A stretch of DNA of 64,000 nucleotides, from positions 33,360,765-33,424,764 of the forward strand of contig CM048840.1 of assembly GCA_026545765.1 (NCBI GenBank), in the 5' to 3' direction. The position numbers and the translations under genes were made by a program. Positions 24,685-35,122 of this stretch are shown here, in pieces; the stretch's first letter is position 1, and each line of letters starts with the position of its first letter. Below the pieces are notes generated by a model. It saw nothing but the letters and a program-made list of their open reading frames with translations. It searched no databases and was not told the origin of the DNA. The stretch is from Plantago major. Its lineage: Eukaryota; Streptophyta; Magnoliopsida; Lamiales; Plantaginaceae.

Positions 24685-24862
24685 CCCCAAATAAACAACA
24701 CTCTCACAAAAAGCCATATCACTCAACCATTTTTCTCTCTCTACAAAACCTAGTTAGAGAAACTTCCACCTAATTCGTGGCTCACCAGACAGTTCCTTCG
24801 GCCCAATATTCAATCAATTCAGAAAAATCGCCGTTCTTGTGACACACCAAAATGCTCACTTG

Positions 24863-26354
24863 ATGGTAGTGGAGGTAGATGAGGATGTTTTGAAAAGCAT
24901 TGATGTTCTTAGAGTGTTCATTGACCTCAATTTGGGCAATCGGACTGGCTCTTTCCATGTAAACCTAACTAACTTTTGAATTTTTTACTGGATTGCTTAA
25001 TTTGCTGGACTTTTCGGTTTTGTGATGTGAGAGGAATTGTGTGATTAATATGTTTGATTGATTTGTTGCAGCAATTTGAAAGTAAGAGGAATTTGCTACA
25101 TAAGATTAGTACGAAGCTTGGTGCTAGCTCGTATGGTGATGGTGAACTCATGAGCTTGATTCAATCGTAAGTTTTCGTCGTTAATGTGACTCATTATCGA
25201 TAGTAAAGATACCTGATGCCTTATTCAGTAATTCTTCATTGCTAATCTGTTTTTGAGGATTCAAGTTGAGACTTCAGAGATTACCATTATTCTAAATAAT
25301 GTTATTTGCTGTTTTGTTATGGTTTTAAAAGGCATTGTTATGGTTTAAATAGCTAGTGTTATAGTTTTAAGCATCATGCGATCTGATGTTTTCAGATCTG
25401 AAACTAGATCTGCAATTCGTACTGTGAAAATCGAATCGTTTCGAAATCATGTTATTTAGTGTTTTGTTATGGTTTTAAAATGCATTGTTGTGGTTTTAAT
25501 AGCTGTTGTTATTGTTTTAAGCGTCATGATTACGTTTTTAGCTTATGTTGAATGTTTCTGTCGTTATTGTTTTAGCGCATATATTATAGTTTCAAAACCT
25601 ATCATTGTAGTTTTAAACAACAACGTTAGTGTTTTTAGCTTCTGATAAATATTTATGATTTGATTTTTGCAGATGCTTTGTTATAGTTTTAAAATACATT
25701 GTTATTGTTTTAAGAGGCACTATTATGGATTTAAGCATCAATATTACTGTTTTTAGCTTGTGCTAATTGCATGTTTCTGCTTTGTTATAGTTTTAAAATG
25801 TATTGTTATAGTTCTAAGATGAATTGTTATGGTTTTAAGCTTCAATGTTATCAGTTTTAGCGCATATGTTATTGTTTCAAGAAATAATGTTATAGTTTTA
25901 AGCATCTACATTAGTTTTATTTAACTTCTGATGAAATATTTAAGATTTGATTGTTTGTAAATGCTTTGTTGTAGTTTTAAGAGACATTGTTATAGTTTTA
26001 CAAGGCACTGCTATGGTTTTAAGTATCAATGTCACTGTTTTTAGATTGTGTTGCATATTTCTGCTTTGTATAGTTCTAATAGGTATTGTTATAGTTTAAA
26101 GAGGCACTGTTATGATTTTAAGCATCAATTTTACTATTTTTGGCTTTTTTGCATGTTTCTTTTTTGTTTTAAGCACCAATGTGATTGTTTTAATGAGAGT
26201 TGTTATGGTTTTAACCTAGTTAGTGAATGTTTTAAGCATGTGATGACGATGACATCCAGTTTGATGATAGGTCTCTCAAATGTGTCATTGCAGTATTGAA
26301 ACACAAGCACAAGCAACAAAAAGGCAGGAAGCCGAAGTTCACCAACATGTTTAA
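24863..26354 (+). CDS. Captured three-exon gene fragment, function unknown
   Basis: Exons 24863-24958, 25072-25166 and 26294-26354 have GT-AG borders and join in frame to an 83-residue protein. It starts MVVEVDEDVLKSIDVLRVF, continues QFESKRNLLHKIS in exon 2 and ends AEVHQHV. None of the three exons is interrupted, which is unlikely by chance in this AT-rich DNA. I do not recognise the family. Intron 2 (1.1 kb) is filled with diverged copies of a TTGTTATAGTTTTAA word. The setting inside a MULE suggests a host gene piece picked up and moved. Whether it is expressed cannot be told; the exon model is my reading of splice signals. Confidence 0.45.
25290..26240. repeat. Diverged repeats of a TGTTATAGTTTTAA word
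   Basis: About twenty imperfect copies of (A)TTGTTATRGTTTTAA with linkers such as AGCATCAATGTTACTGTTTTTAGC. They fill most of intron 2 of the captured gene. The reverse complement of the word recurs at 26560-26780 and 39340-39375, so it belongs to the MULE body. Confidence 0.8.
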
Positions 26355-27990
26355 TCGAAAAATACCTATTTTAACAACTTAGTTTGCATTTGTACAAAAA
26401 ACACTGAATGAACGTCTATTGTAATTTTTTTCCTATGAGAATAAATGTTTTAAAAACTTTGAATGACTGAATGTTTCATAATTGTAATGACAGATGTCTC
26501 AAGTAACTTATTTTAAGCTTATTTATTGATGTTTTAATGGCATCTCTGAAACTTTTAAACTTGTTTAATGGTGGTTTAATGATATTAGATTATCACTTAA
26601 AACTATAACAAACCATCTTAAAAATTATCATGTAGCTTCTTAAAACAATCACACCTCTCTAAAAAATTAACAAAAAAAGGTTAGAATTATAATTGAAACA
26701 TACAATACTGACCCATTAAAACCATCACATCATCTCTTAAAACATTAATAAAATACGTTAACACTATAACTAAAACTTTTAATGCAAGTTCATGGAAATA
26801 AAATGTTGGACCTTGCCAATTTGACAGTCCTTTCAGTTCAGCATTGAAACAAATACCCGTTATTTTAATGATTGATCCCAGGCATATTTTTCAACATCTT
26901 CAAGGGGAAAAACGACAAAGGAATAAGGGGTAAAAAAATAGAACTAATAGCAAAACATAGAGGACATCCATAGATAAATCTTAATTTCCCATTTATTTTG
27001 GTACTGTTGTTGAACTCAGTAATAGTATTACACAAGCCCGGCTAGATTTGACTTAGGCGGTCTCTAGCAGGTTTGCAAATTTGAGTTCCGGCTAAATGTG
27101 ACTTAGGCGGTCTCCAGTAGGGTTGCAAACTTGAGTTGCAACCCTGCTCCAACTTGTGTTGGGACTCCAGTAGAGTCCCAACACGAGTTGCAGGAGTTGG
27201 GGCGCTGGGCAGCGCCCCAACTCCTTTTTTTTTTTCCTTTTCTTTTCTTGTTTCTTTATTTATGATTTCTTTTTATTTTATCTTTTTGTTTTTTCTAATT
27301 TCTATTCCTTTTCTACTTTTTTATTATTTTTTATTTTTCTTGAATATTTCTATATGATAATAATTATATGTAGTAATAAAAATATACTTATACATTATTT
27401 TTAAAATTTAAAATACATATTAAAATCACACTTGTAAAATGTAGTATTTTAATTGTTGTAATTTTCATTTTCAATTATTTTAATTTTCAATTTCAAGAAT
27501 TGTAATTTTTTATTTTAAGTATTGTAGTTTTTTTTAAGTAATATAGTTTTTATTTTCAAGTAATGTATTTTAAAAAAATTAATGTAATTTTGTATAATTA
27601 ATTAACTACAATTAATTATAACAATTTCTAAAAAATGCAATCAATTAGTTTTTTCTCTAGACGGCAATCATCGTAAAACACGTGAGGTTTTGTAAATTCG
27701 TGAACAAACACCTTCAATGGTTAGAAATTATTCGAGCAAACTTCCGGCCGGCGCATCCCCGATGGAATTCATCGGATCTCCCTCCTCGAATGAGTGATTT
27801 GTTTCCTTCTTTTGAAGATTTTCTCTCTCATCTGATTGAGAGTATTTTTATTTCATTTGTCTCCCTAATCTTCTTTTTTTGGTTTCAAGATTTCAATTTC
27901 AAAAGTTTGGTCTCTGTTTTGTATCTTCTCGTCTTTGAATTTCTCTTTATGTGAATCTTTCATTTAATCTCCATTACCAGTGTAGTGATT
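26355..27990. repeat. Non-coding stretch with three adjacent hairpins
   Basis: No gene is supported. A candidate LINE target duplication (TTTTAATGCAAG) lies at 26777-26788. A 59-bp direct duplication (GCTARATKTGACTTAGGCGG...) occupies 27040-27143. Three hairpins follow: 9-bp arms 27120-27128/27136-27144, 17-bp arms 27151-27167/27173-27189 with one mismatch, and perfect 14-bp arms 27193-27206/27211-27224. The rest is T-rich or A-rich. Part of it may be LINE 5' sequence or an embedded MITE. Confidence 0.6.
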
Positions 27991-27995
27991 CTCCA

Positions 27996-28702
27996 TGTTA
28001 AGTTCAAACAATGAGGAATAATGCAACAATGACAGAAAACAATAATCGAACAAACAATAAACCAAAATTAAAAGGCCAGAGACACAAGATTTAACGTGGT
28101 TCGGCAATGCCTACGTACACGGAGATCAACCAACAATTTGTATTGATACTTAGGTTACAACCATACGAAGTAACAAGAATAATCCCACATAAAAGATAAA
28201 ACCAACCTAATATGCTATTCTCCGAAGTATGATCCCTAACTTCCTATCAATCTTTTATTGTTGATATTCTAGTCTGATCTGATCTAAGTAACAAACAAGC
28301 TCCCTTGACTATATATAGAGAACTCAACTACCAAATCCTACTAGAACAAGAAAACTAATTACTAATCCTTCTAGTACAAGAAAACTAATTTAGGTAACTT
28401 TCTTGTATAAGGAAACCACCTAGAATTCCTTCTAGAATCAGGAAACTGAATTAGTTAAATGCCTAACTTATTCTCCAGCTTTTCATATCCTGGATTTGAT
28501 CATCACCGTTGAGATTTCCATATTCAATCTGAGTCGTTCATCGATCCATATCATTGTTGAGTTAAAACTCTCACAATCTCCACTTTTAACTCAACAATGA
28601 TATGGATCGATGAGCGATTTCAGTAAATATGGAAATCTGATGATCAAATGTTCATTGTTTGTTCGATTATTATTGTCATTGTATTATTGAACTTGAACTT
28701 AA
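27996..28702. repeat. Inverted pair of related LTRs at the copia 5' end
   Basis: The left arm (27996-28575), read on the minus strand, runs from TGTGAGAGTTTTAACTC to GAACTTAACA and contains ACCACGTTAAATCTTGTG. The right arm (about 28585-28702) is the forward version with its middle deleted: start TTTTAACTCAACAATGATATGG, end GAACTTGAACTTAA. Between them, ATCTCCACTTTTA is the reverse complement of a purine-rich tract. The whole can fold into a large hairpin. Confidence 0.65.
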
Positions 28703-28719
28703 TCGCCGTCTGTGGGAAG
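28703..28719 (+). other. Primer binding site-like sequence of the copia element
   Basis: TCGCCGTCTGTGGGAAG follows the partial forward LTR. It shares GCCGTCTGTGGGAA with the gypsy primer site at 23741-23758. The leading TGGC is damaged. Confidence 0.5.
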
Positions 28720-28744
28720 AAAATCAACTGGTATCTATTCATCA

Positions 28745-29503
28745 ATGGCGTCTCCAAAGTTCGACCTCAAACCGTTGGAAGGAAAGACAGACTTTGGTCT
28801 GTGGAAGAGAAGGATGATGGCTCTGTTAATGCAGCAGGGTGTTGTCGGCCTTGGCGAGAAGTTCGAACAATGTAATACGATCTTTGATAAAAACGCAATC
28901 AAGTTCAAGGCTTACAGTTCTTTGATATTAGCTTTGGGAGATAATGCTCTTATTGAAATCGATGATCTTTCATCGGCAAAAGCAATATGGGAAAAGCTAG
29001 AAGAATTGTACAACGACAAGTCTGGTGCAAATAAAATCTATGCCAAGCAACGACTATTTGCGTTCAAGATGGTTGAAGGAAAATCAATCATGAGTCAATT
29101 GAATTTGTTCAAAAAGATGGTTGCACACTATGACAATCTGGAAACTGATGAGAAGAACAGGATGAGGAGCCAAGACAAGGCAATTATCTTGTTGAATTCA
29201 CTCCCTAGGTCTCTTGTTCCATTCAATGATGCTTTGGTGTATGGGAGGACAGAAGCATTGACAATGGAGGCTATTGAATCTGCATTAAGATCAAGGGAGC
29301 TGGACCAGGATGATGTTCCACCAACACTCAGTACTGGTGAAAGCCTTATGGTGAAACAATATCACAAGTTTCCACCAAAGAAGAAGCAATATCCAGATCA
29401 AAGGAAAGCTCAGTATAACAAGGATGGCCCTGAAACAAGGAAGTGTTATTATTGCAAGAAGCAAGGACACTTGAAGAAGGATTGTATGAGTCTAAAGGCG
29501 TAG
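28745..29503 (+). pseudogene. Copia gag with CCHC knuckle
   Basis: Starting at ATG 28745 the frame encodes about 252 residues of a copia gag (FDLKPLEGKTDFGLWKRRM..., UBN2-type core with YNDKSGANKIYAKQRL) ending in a CCHC knuckle CYYCKKQGHLKKDC. It terminates at TAG 29501-29503, but the same frame continues without shift into protease at 29516. A single amber codon therefore divides gag from pol. Either it is a C-to-T change of a Gln codon, or less likely a readthrough site. Confidence 0.85.
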
Positions 29504-31480
29504 AAAGGCAAGGGTGTGGCGACAACACCGAATACTAATTATGGCACAGACATTACAAACAAATCAGAGACTTATCATACTGCGGAAGCTCTTGTTACTG
29601 AGGTACTTTCAGTCACTCAAACTAGTCAATCAACTGAATGGGTTATGGATTCAGGCTTTTCGTTTCATATGACACCTATTAGAGAATGGTTTTCAACTTT
29701 TGAGCATAGAAACTGTGGATCAGTTGTTCTTGGTGATGACAGACTAAAGGGTATGGGAACAGTGAGAATTGAGATGTTTGATGGAGTGGTAAGGGATTTG
29801 CTTAATGTGAGGTATGTGCCACACTTGAAGAGGAACTTGATATCCTTAGGAACTATGGATACTAAGGGATACAAGTATTCAGGGGATAATGGTGTCCTTC
29901 AGGTTAAGAAGGGTGATAAGATGGTTATGCAGGCTCTGAAAAGGAGAGAATTGTATTATCTACAAGGAAAACCTATAACTGGTGAAGCTTCCAGTGTACA
30001 GTGTTCTGAGAACACCCGGCAGTGTTCTGGCAACACCGTTCTATGGCATAGAAGACTAGCACATGTTGGAGAGAAAGGTCTTATGGATTTATCTAAGAAG
30101 GGACTCTTAGGTGGAGACAAGATACATAAGATGGAACTTTGTGAGCTCTGTGTGTTAGGGAAGTCCAAGAAGAACAGTTATGGTGTTGGAAAACACACCA
30201 CACAGGACATACTTGAGAATGTGCATGCAGATTTATGGGGACCGGTGAGAACCACCACTAGGAATGGAGGTAGATATTTTATGTCCATCATTTATGATCT
30301 GTCAAGGAAAGTGTGGGTGTTTGTATTGAAGTCCAAGGATGAGACTTTCATGAAATTCAAGGAATGGCTTGTGGAGATGGAGAATCAAACGAACAAGAAG
30401 CTTAAGGTGATCAGAACTGATAATGGGCTGGAATTCTTGTCTAATGAATTCAATACCTTCTGTGTTGGGAAGGGCATCTTGAGACACAAGTCAGTCCCTG
30501 GAAATCTACAGCAGAATGGAGTAGTTGAAAGAATGAATAGAACAATCCTAGAAAGAGTGAGGTCCATGCTTCTTGGATCAGGTTTGTCAAAAAGTTTTTG
30601 GGGAGAGGCTGTGACTACGGCAGCACATCTTATTAACCTATGTCCATCATCAGCTATTGGTTTCAAGACACCTGAAGAAGTTTGGAAAGGTACTCATTCA
30701 GACTACTCATATCTCAAAGTATTTGGATGCTTAGCTTATGCTCATGTTAAGCAAGATAAGTTGGAGGCTAGAGTAGTAAAGTGCTTGTTTCTTGGTTATC
30801 CAAAGGGAGTTAAGGGATATAAACTCTGGTGCTTAGAACCAGGGGTAAATAGATGCACCATCAGCAGGGATGTGACTTTCCATGAAAATGTGATGCCATT
30901 ATTGAGGAATACTGATAGTGTTGAGAGAACACTCAGTCAGGTGGAGCCTGTCGAAGATGGTGTGTCAGGAACATTGAATATGGAGCAGACAGACACTGGT
31001 GTGGTGATAACACCGATGAGACCATGGTGTTACGACACCGCATCTTTGAATCTCAGAGAAATACTGACATACATGATCAGGTGGAGCCTGAATCGAATAA
31101 TCAGGTGGAGAGGCATGTGATCAGAAGAAGGACAGGGATAGAGATCAATAATCCAGATGATGTTGTGGATTATCAACTCATCAGAGATAGAGAGCCAAGA
31201 GTTAGAACCTCTACTGCAGATCCAGATATGGTGTATTTTGCATTGAATATTGCCGAGGATATTGATTGTTATGAGCCTGAGAACTATCAAAGAGCTATAA
31301 GTTGCTCAGAGAAGAACAGTTGGTGCATTGCTATCTGAAGAACTCTTGTCACTTGAAAAGAATCATACATGGGATATTGTAGCTATACAAAGGAAAGAAG
31401 CTTGGGTTGTAAGTGGATCTTTAAGAAGAAACTTGGGTGATGGTGAGCCAAAGGTGAAATACAAAGCGGACTAGTTAGAG
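29504..31480 (+). pseudogene. Copia protease and integrase
   Basis: Protease active site WVMDSGFSFHMTP (about 29640). A GAG-pre-integrase zinc region follows (LWHRRLAHVGEKGLMDLSKK...CELCVLGK). The integrase core has ADLWGP (Asp), IRTDNGLEF (Asp) and LQQNGVVERMNRT (Glu), then the family-typical KVFGCLAYAHV and CLFLGYPKGVKGYKLW. The frame is open from 29516 to 31120, then damaged by frame changes before RT. Confidence 0.9.
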
Positions 31481-32938
31481 GTTTCACACAAAGAGAGGGT
31501 ATTGACTACAATGAGATCTTTTCTCCAGTGGTGAAGCATAGCTCAATCAGGATCTTGATTGCTATGGTAGCTCAATTTAAGCTACACTTACATCAGATGG
31601 ATGTTACTACTGCATTCTTGCATGGGAAGCTGGATGAAGAGATTTGCATGAGGATACCTGAGGGTATTGAGGTAGATGACAAGGAGCACAAGGCTTGTTT
31701 ACTGTTGAGATCACTATATGGTCTTAAACAGAGTCCAAGGCAATGGTATAGAAGATTTGACAAGTTTATGTTGAGTCACAAGTTCAGGCGGTGTGACTAC
31801 GACACCTGTGTTTACTTCTATGGTGAGAATGTCGAAGACATGATATATTTGCTTATTTATGTGGATGACATGCTTATAGTAACCAAGCATATGAAAGGAA
31901 TCACTCATGTGAAGAATTTGTTGAAGTCAGAATTTGAGATGAAAGACTTGGGAATAGCTAAGAGGATACTGGGCATTGATATTAATAATGGAAGTGATGG
32001 AAAGATCATTATGAATCAAAGTGCTTACTTGGAGAAGGTGTTAAGGAGATTTAACATGCACAAATCCAAGCATGCTGCAACACCTCTGGGGTCTCAGTTC
32101 AAGTTATCTAAGAAGTCTTGCCCTAATACTGATGAAGCCGGATTTGGCTCATGCAATGAGTTCAGTAAGCAGGTATATGGATAATCCTGGCAAGGACCAT
32201 TGGGAGGCAGTTAAGTGGCTGCTCAGGTATATTGGTGGTTCGATTAGACTGGGATTGGTGTTTGAGCAACACTAGACGAGGAATGATGCACTGATTGGGT
32301 ATGTCGACTCGGATTATGCTGCAAACTTGGATACAAGGAAGTCTTTAAATGGATATGTATTCACATTATTTGGTACATCAGTAAGTTGGAAGTCTACTCA
32401 TCAACCTGTGGTTGCATTATCAACTACAGAGGCAGAATTTATGGCCATGACGGAAGCTGTGAAAGAAGCTATTTGGCTCAAGGAAATTCTAGGGCAGTTC
32501 GGTGTGTTGCAAACACCGGTGACTATATTCTGTGATAGTCATAGTGCAATTCATTTGTCAAAACATCAAGCTTACTATGACAGGTCCAAACACATTGATA
32601 TAAAGTTTCACTTTGTCAGAGATGAAGTTGAAAAGGGTACAATCAAGATTGAGAAGATCAGCACAGATGTTAATCCGGCGGATGGATTTACTAAGTCAAT
32701 TTTTGTGATGAAGTTTGGATCATGTCTAAGTTCTATCAAGTTGATGGAAGGAAGGGTTGTGTCCTAACTCTAGGGACATAAATGGTGTGGTATACTGTGG
32801 TTACATTAATATGAAGCTAAGGTGGAGAATTGTGAAGCCGGTTAGCTTAATATTAAAGGAAGTAATGGAACATGGTGTACTGAAAACACTGATGACAAGG
32901 ATAATGGATGTGTGGTGTTAGAGTGTGCTGAGGACACT
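29513..32938. repeat. Scattered 17-bp palindromes RGTGT-N7-ACACY
   Basis: Exact matches start at 29513, 30000, 30021, 30917, 30998, 31790, 32511, 32874 and 32922. A near match (ACATT end) lies at 30959 and a shorter-spaced one at 31026-31039. The spacer is 7 nt in all exact cases but its sequence varies. They fall in pol and in the right LTR, but none was seen in the left inverted LTR pair. Confidence 0.8.
31481..32767 (+). pseudogene. Copia reverse transcriptase and RNase H
   Basis: RT motifs MDVTTAFLHGKLDEEI, LYGLKQSPRQWY and catalytic YVDD (IYVDDMLIV) are present up to 32184. About 150 bp of the usual connection is lost or shifted near 32140. RNase H follows (YVDSDYAANLDTRKS, SWKSTHQPVVALSTTEAEFMA, CDSHSAIHLSKH, KHIDIKFHFV) and closes at 32767. 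A TAG near 32272 interrupts the connection. Confidence 0.9.
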
Positions 32939-33372
32939 TGGATATAACACTGAGAAACAAGAGCAGTTAGAAGTCAAATCTAACTGGGATTCTTTTACTT
33001 GGCGACGAAGGTTTCTTTTCTAGTTAGCAAAGAATTTGTTTCTGATTAGGAGAGGCAATGTATGTTGATTTCTCTAGTATATATACACATGTAGGTACTA
33101 GAATAAATCGATGAGAACATAGAGAACACATTGAGAGATTTCTGAGAGAAAACACAGTGAGGAAGAGAGAACAGAGGAGCGTGTAGCTTGAAACTCGGGA
33201 GGTTTGGTCGATTCCTTGTAAACTGCATTTTGGTTCTTGATTAATAGAAATCTTGGTTATCCCGTGGACGTAGACAATTGTCGAACCACGTTAAATTTTG
33301 TGTTTTTTTCTTGCGTTTGTTTGTTGGTTGGTTTGGAGTTTATTGGATTGAATTGGGTTGATTTGATTAACA
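32832..33372 (+). repeat. 3' LTR of the copia element
   Basis: The purine-rich AGGTGGAGAAT (32820-32830) precedes TGTGAAGCCGG, as in Tork-type elements. The LTR contains a TATATATACACA box (33080) and the ACCACGTTAAATTTTGTG word, and it ends GATTAACA before the CTCCA duplication. It is clearly different from the LTR pair at the other end. Confidence 0.7.
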
Positions 33373-33552
33373 CTCCAGTATCCTTCCCTTTCTTCCACTT
33401 TGTTTATGGATATTTATACATCATCAGTAATCAATTTTTTTCACTCATCCTCTCTAACTCCTTTTACTCTTTGCTTGCTGACTTATTTTGTGCGCAGTAG
33501 CCTCCGATTTGCTCTCACCCACCTCTCTTACCATACAAACCCATCCCTCACC

Positions 33553-34986
33553 ATGGCTGATGAGCTTGTCGAGAAAATGTCCCAGCTCCTACATCTGACT
33601 AAAGAGGAATCTAATGGTGTCGAGGCACCATTAGAAGCCTGGACTACTACGAACGAAAACTTTGCTCTGTTCCTAGTCGGTCGGACCTTGTCAAAAAGAC
33701 CCATTCATCTCGAATCCTTCAAACAGTTGATGTCCAATAGTTGGAGGTTGATGCATGGAATGGAAGTCCGCAAGATCAATGATGATCGTTTGCTTTTCCA
33801 ATTTAACCATGAATTAGATAAGAAGAGGGTGCTGGTTGACGGACCTTGGTCCTTTGAGAAAAATCTGATTCTCTTAGCACCGATTGAAGATGGCGTTGAT
33901 CCAATGTCAGTGAGTCTGAATTCGGTTTCTTTCCATGTCCTAGTTTCGGGTATTTCAATTGGTATGATGCATCGAGCTATGGCGACTGTTATTGGAAATG
34001 GCATTGGTGAATTTATCGACCTACCTAAGGGTAAGGACAAAACCGAAGAAGGTATGTTTTTACGTATCAAAGTTAAGATAGATATCTCCAAGCCCCTCAA
34101 GCGTGCTCTTCGTGTAAAATGTGTCAACGGGGAATCTATTATGGTTACTTTCACCTATGAACGCCTTCCAAACTTTTGCTATTGATGTGGTATTATTGGG
34201 CATCTACTCAAAGACTGTAAAATTCAATTTGAGATCGAGGCAACTTGTGGAGACGCCAATGAGGAAACTATGGAATGGGGCCCTTGGCTCCGAGCTCAGA
34301 CGAACTTGCAAAAGAACCGTGTACTGGGTGGAGGATTAGACGGGTCATCTTCACGCAGGGTCTTCGTTGATCGGAATCTTTCGTCGGAACCTTCCTCTGC
34401 CGAGCCCAATCCCAATTTTGGTAAGTCCAGGGACCATAATGTAACACCCCAATCCAAGGCCATCATCCTTATCCAAAATGGAAATGTTGACCAGTCCAAG
34501 ATGGAAGGAATATTGCCATCAATTCCCTTGTCCCCTCAATCATTACAACCTACTATTTTTACCACAAACCATAATAATCCTACAGAAAACGTTTCAAGCC
34601 CTTCCACACCCATGCATGAACAATCAGCCCTAAACCTTGCCCCTTACAGCGATGGGCCTGCTCCTAAAGCCCAATCATTGCCCCACCCCTTGCCCTCCAA
34701 CGCCCAGAACCCAATAGTCCCACTCCTCATCCCTCTAACCTTTCATGACCCTAACTACCACCTTTCCAATCAGGCCCACCATTACTTAACCAACCAGCTC
34801 TCTCCCAACCCAACAAGCTTTTCCCATCCGAACAAGAACCATTTCTCCAGAAATCAGTGGAATCGTAATCATTCCCAAGCTCAACATAGGTCACCATCCC
34901 AGCACCTCCCTAACATCAACCCACAACCCTCCCAGCCCAAAAAAAAGGCCGTCCCCCAATGCTTGACAAAGGTAAGCAAATTGTGA
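33553..34986 (+). pseudogene. LINE ORF1 (DUF4283 domain and zinc knuckle)
   Basis: From ATG 33553 the frame encodes a DUF4283-type domain (MADELVEKMSQLL..., FQFNHELDKKRVLVDGPWSF), a zinc knuckle (FCY-stop-CGIIGHLLKDC) and a long Pro/Asn/Ser/His-rich tail ending at 34986. The only interruption is TGA at 34183-34185, inside the first CXXC of the knuckle. A CGA codon changed by C-to-T would explain it. ORF1 proteins bind LINE RNA. Confidence 0.88.
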
Positions 34987-35122
34987 CCGTGACAAAGAAG
35001 AAAGAACCCTTCGGAAAAGGAGATTCAGCAAGTGAAAGACCTTTCAAACGCTCGAATAAGGGCATCGTGATACGTGATCTCGTACCAGAGGCGGAGGTTG
35101 CTCAGCAACTCCGCCTATCCCA

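Larger units (their letters stand above)
27996..33372 (+). mobile_element. Ty1/copia element with mismatched termini
   Basis: The unit starts TGTTAAG and ends GATTAACA and is flanked by CTCCA on both sides (27991-27995 and 33373-33377). Inside, in order: a full LTR in reverse orientation (27996-28575), a short deleted forward copy of the same LTR (about 28585-28702), a primer binding site, gag, protease, integrase, RT, RNase H, a polypurine tract and a different LTR (32832-33372). Gag-pol looks Tork/Tnt1-like. The two LTR types share only the GNCGAACCACGTTAAATYTTGTGT end region. Confidence 0.7.

Noticed and set aside
31026-31039. Tenth copy of the RGTGT-N7-ACACY motif
   Set aside because: The arms match but the spacer is 4 nt, so it was not counted among the exact sites.
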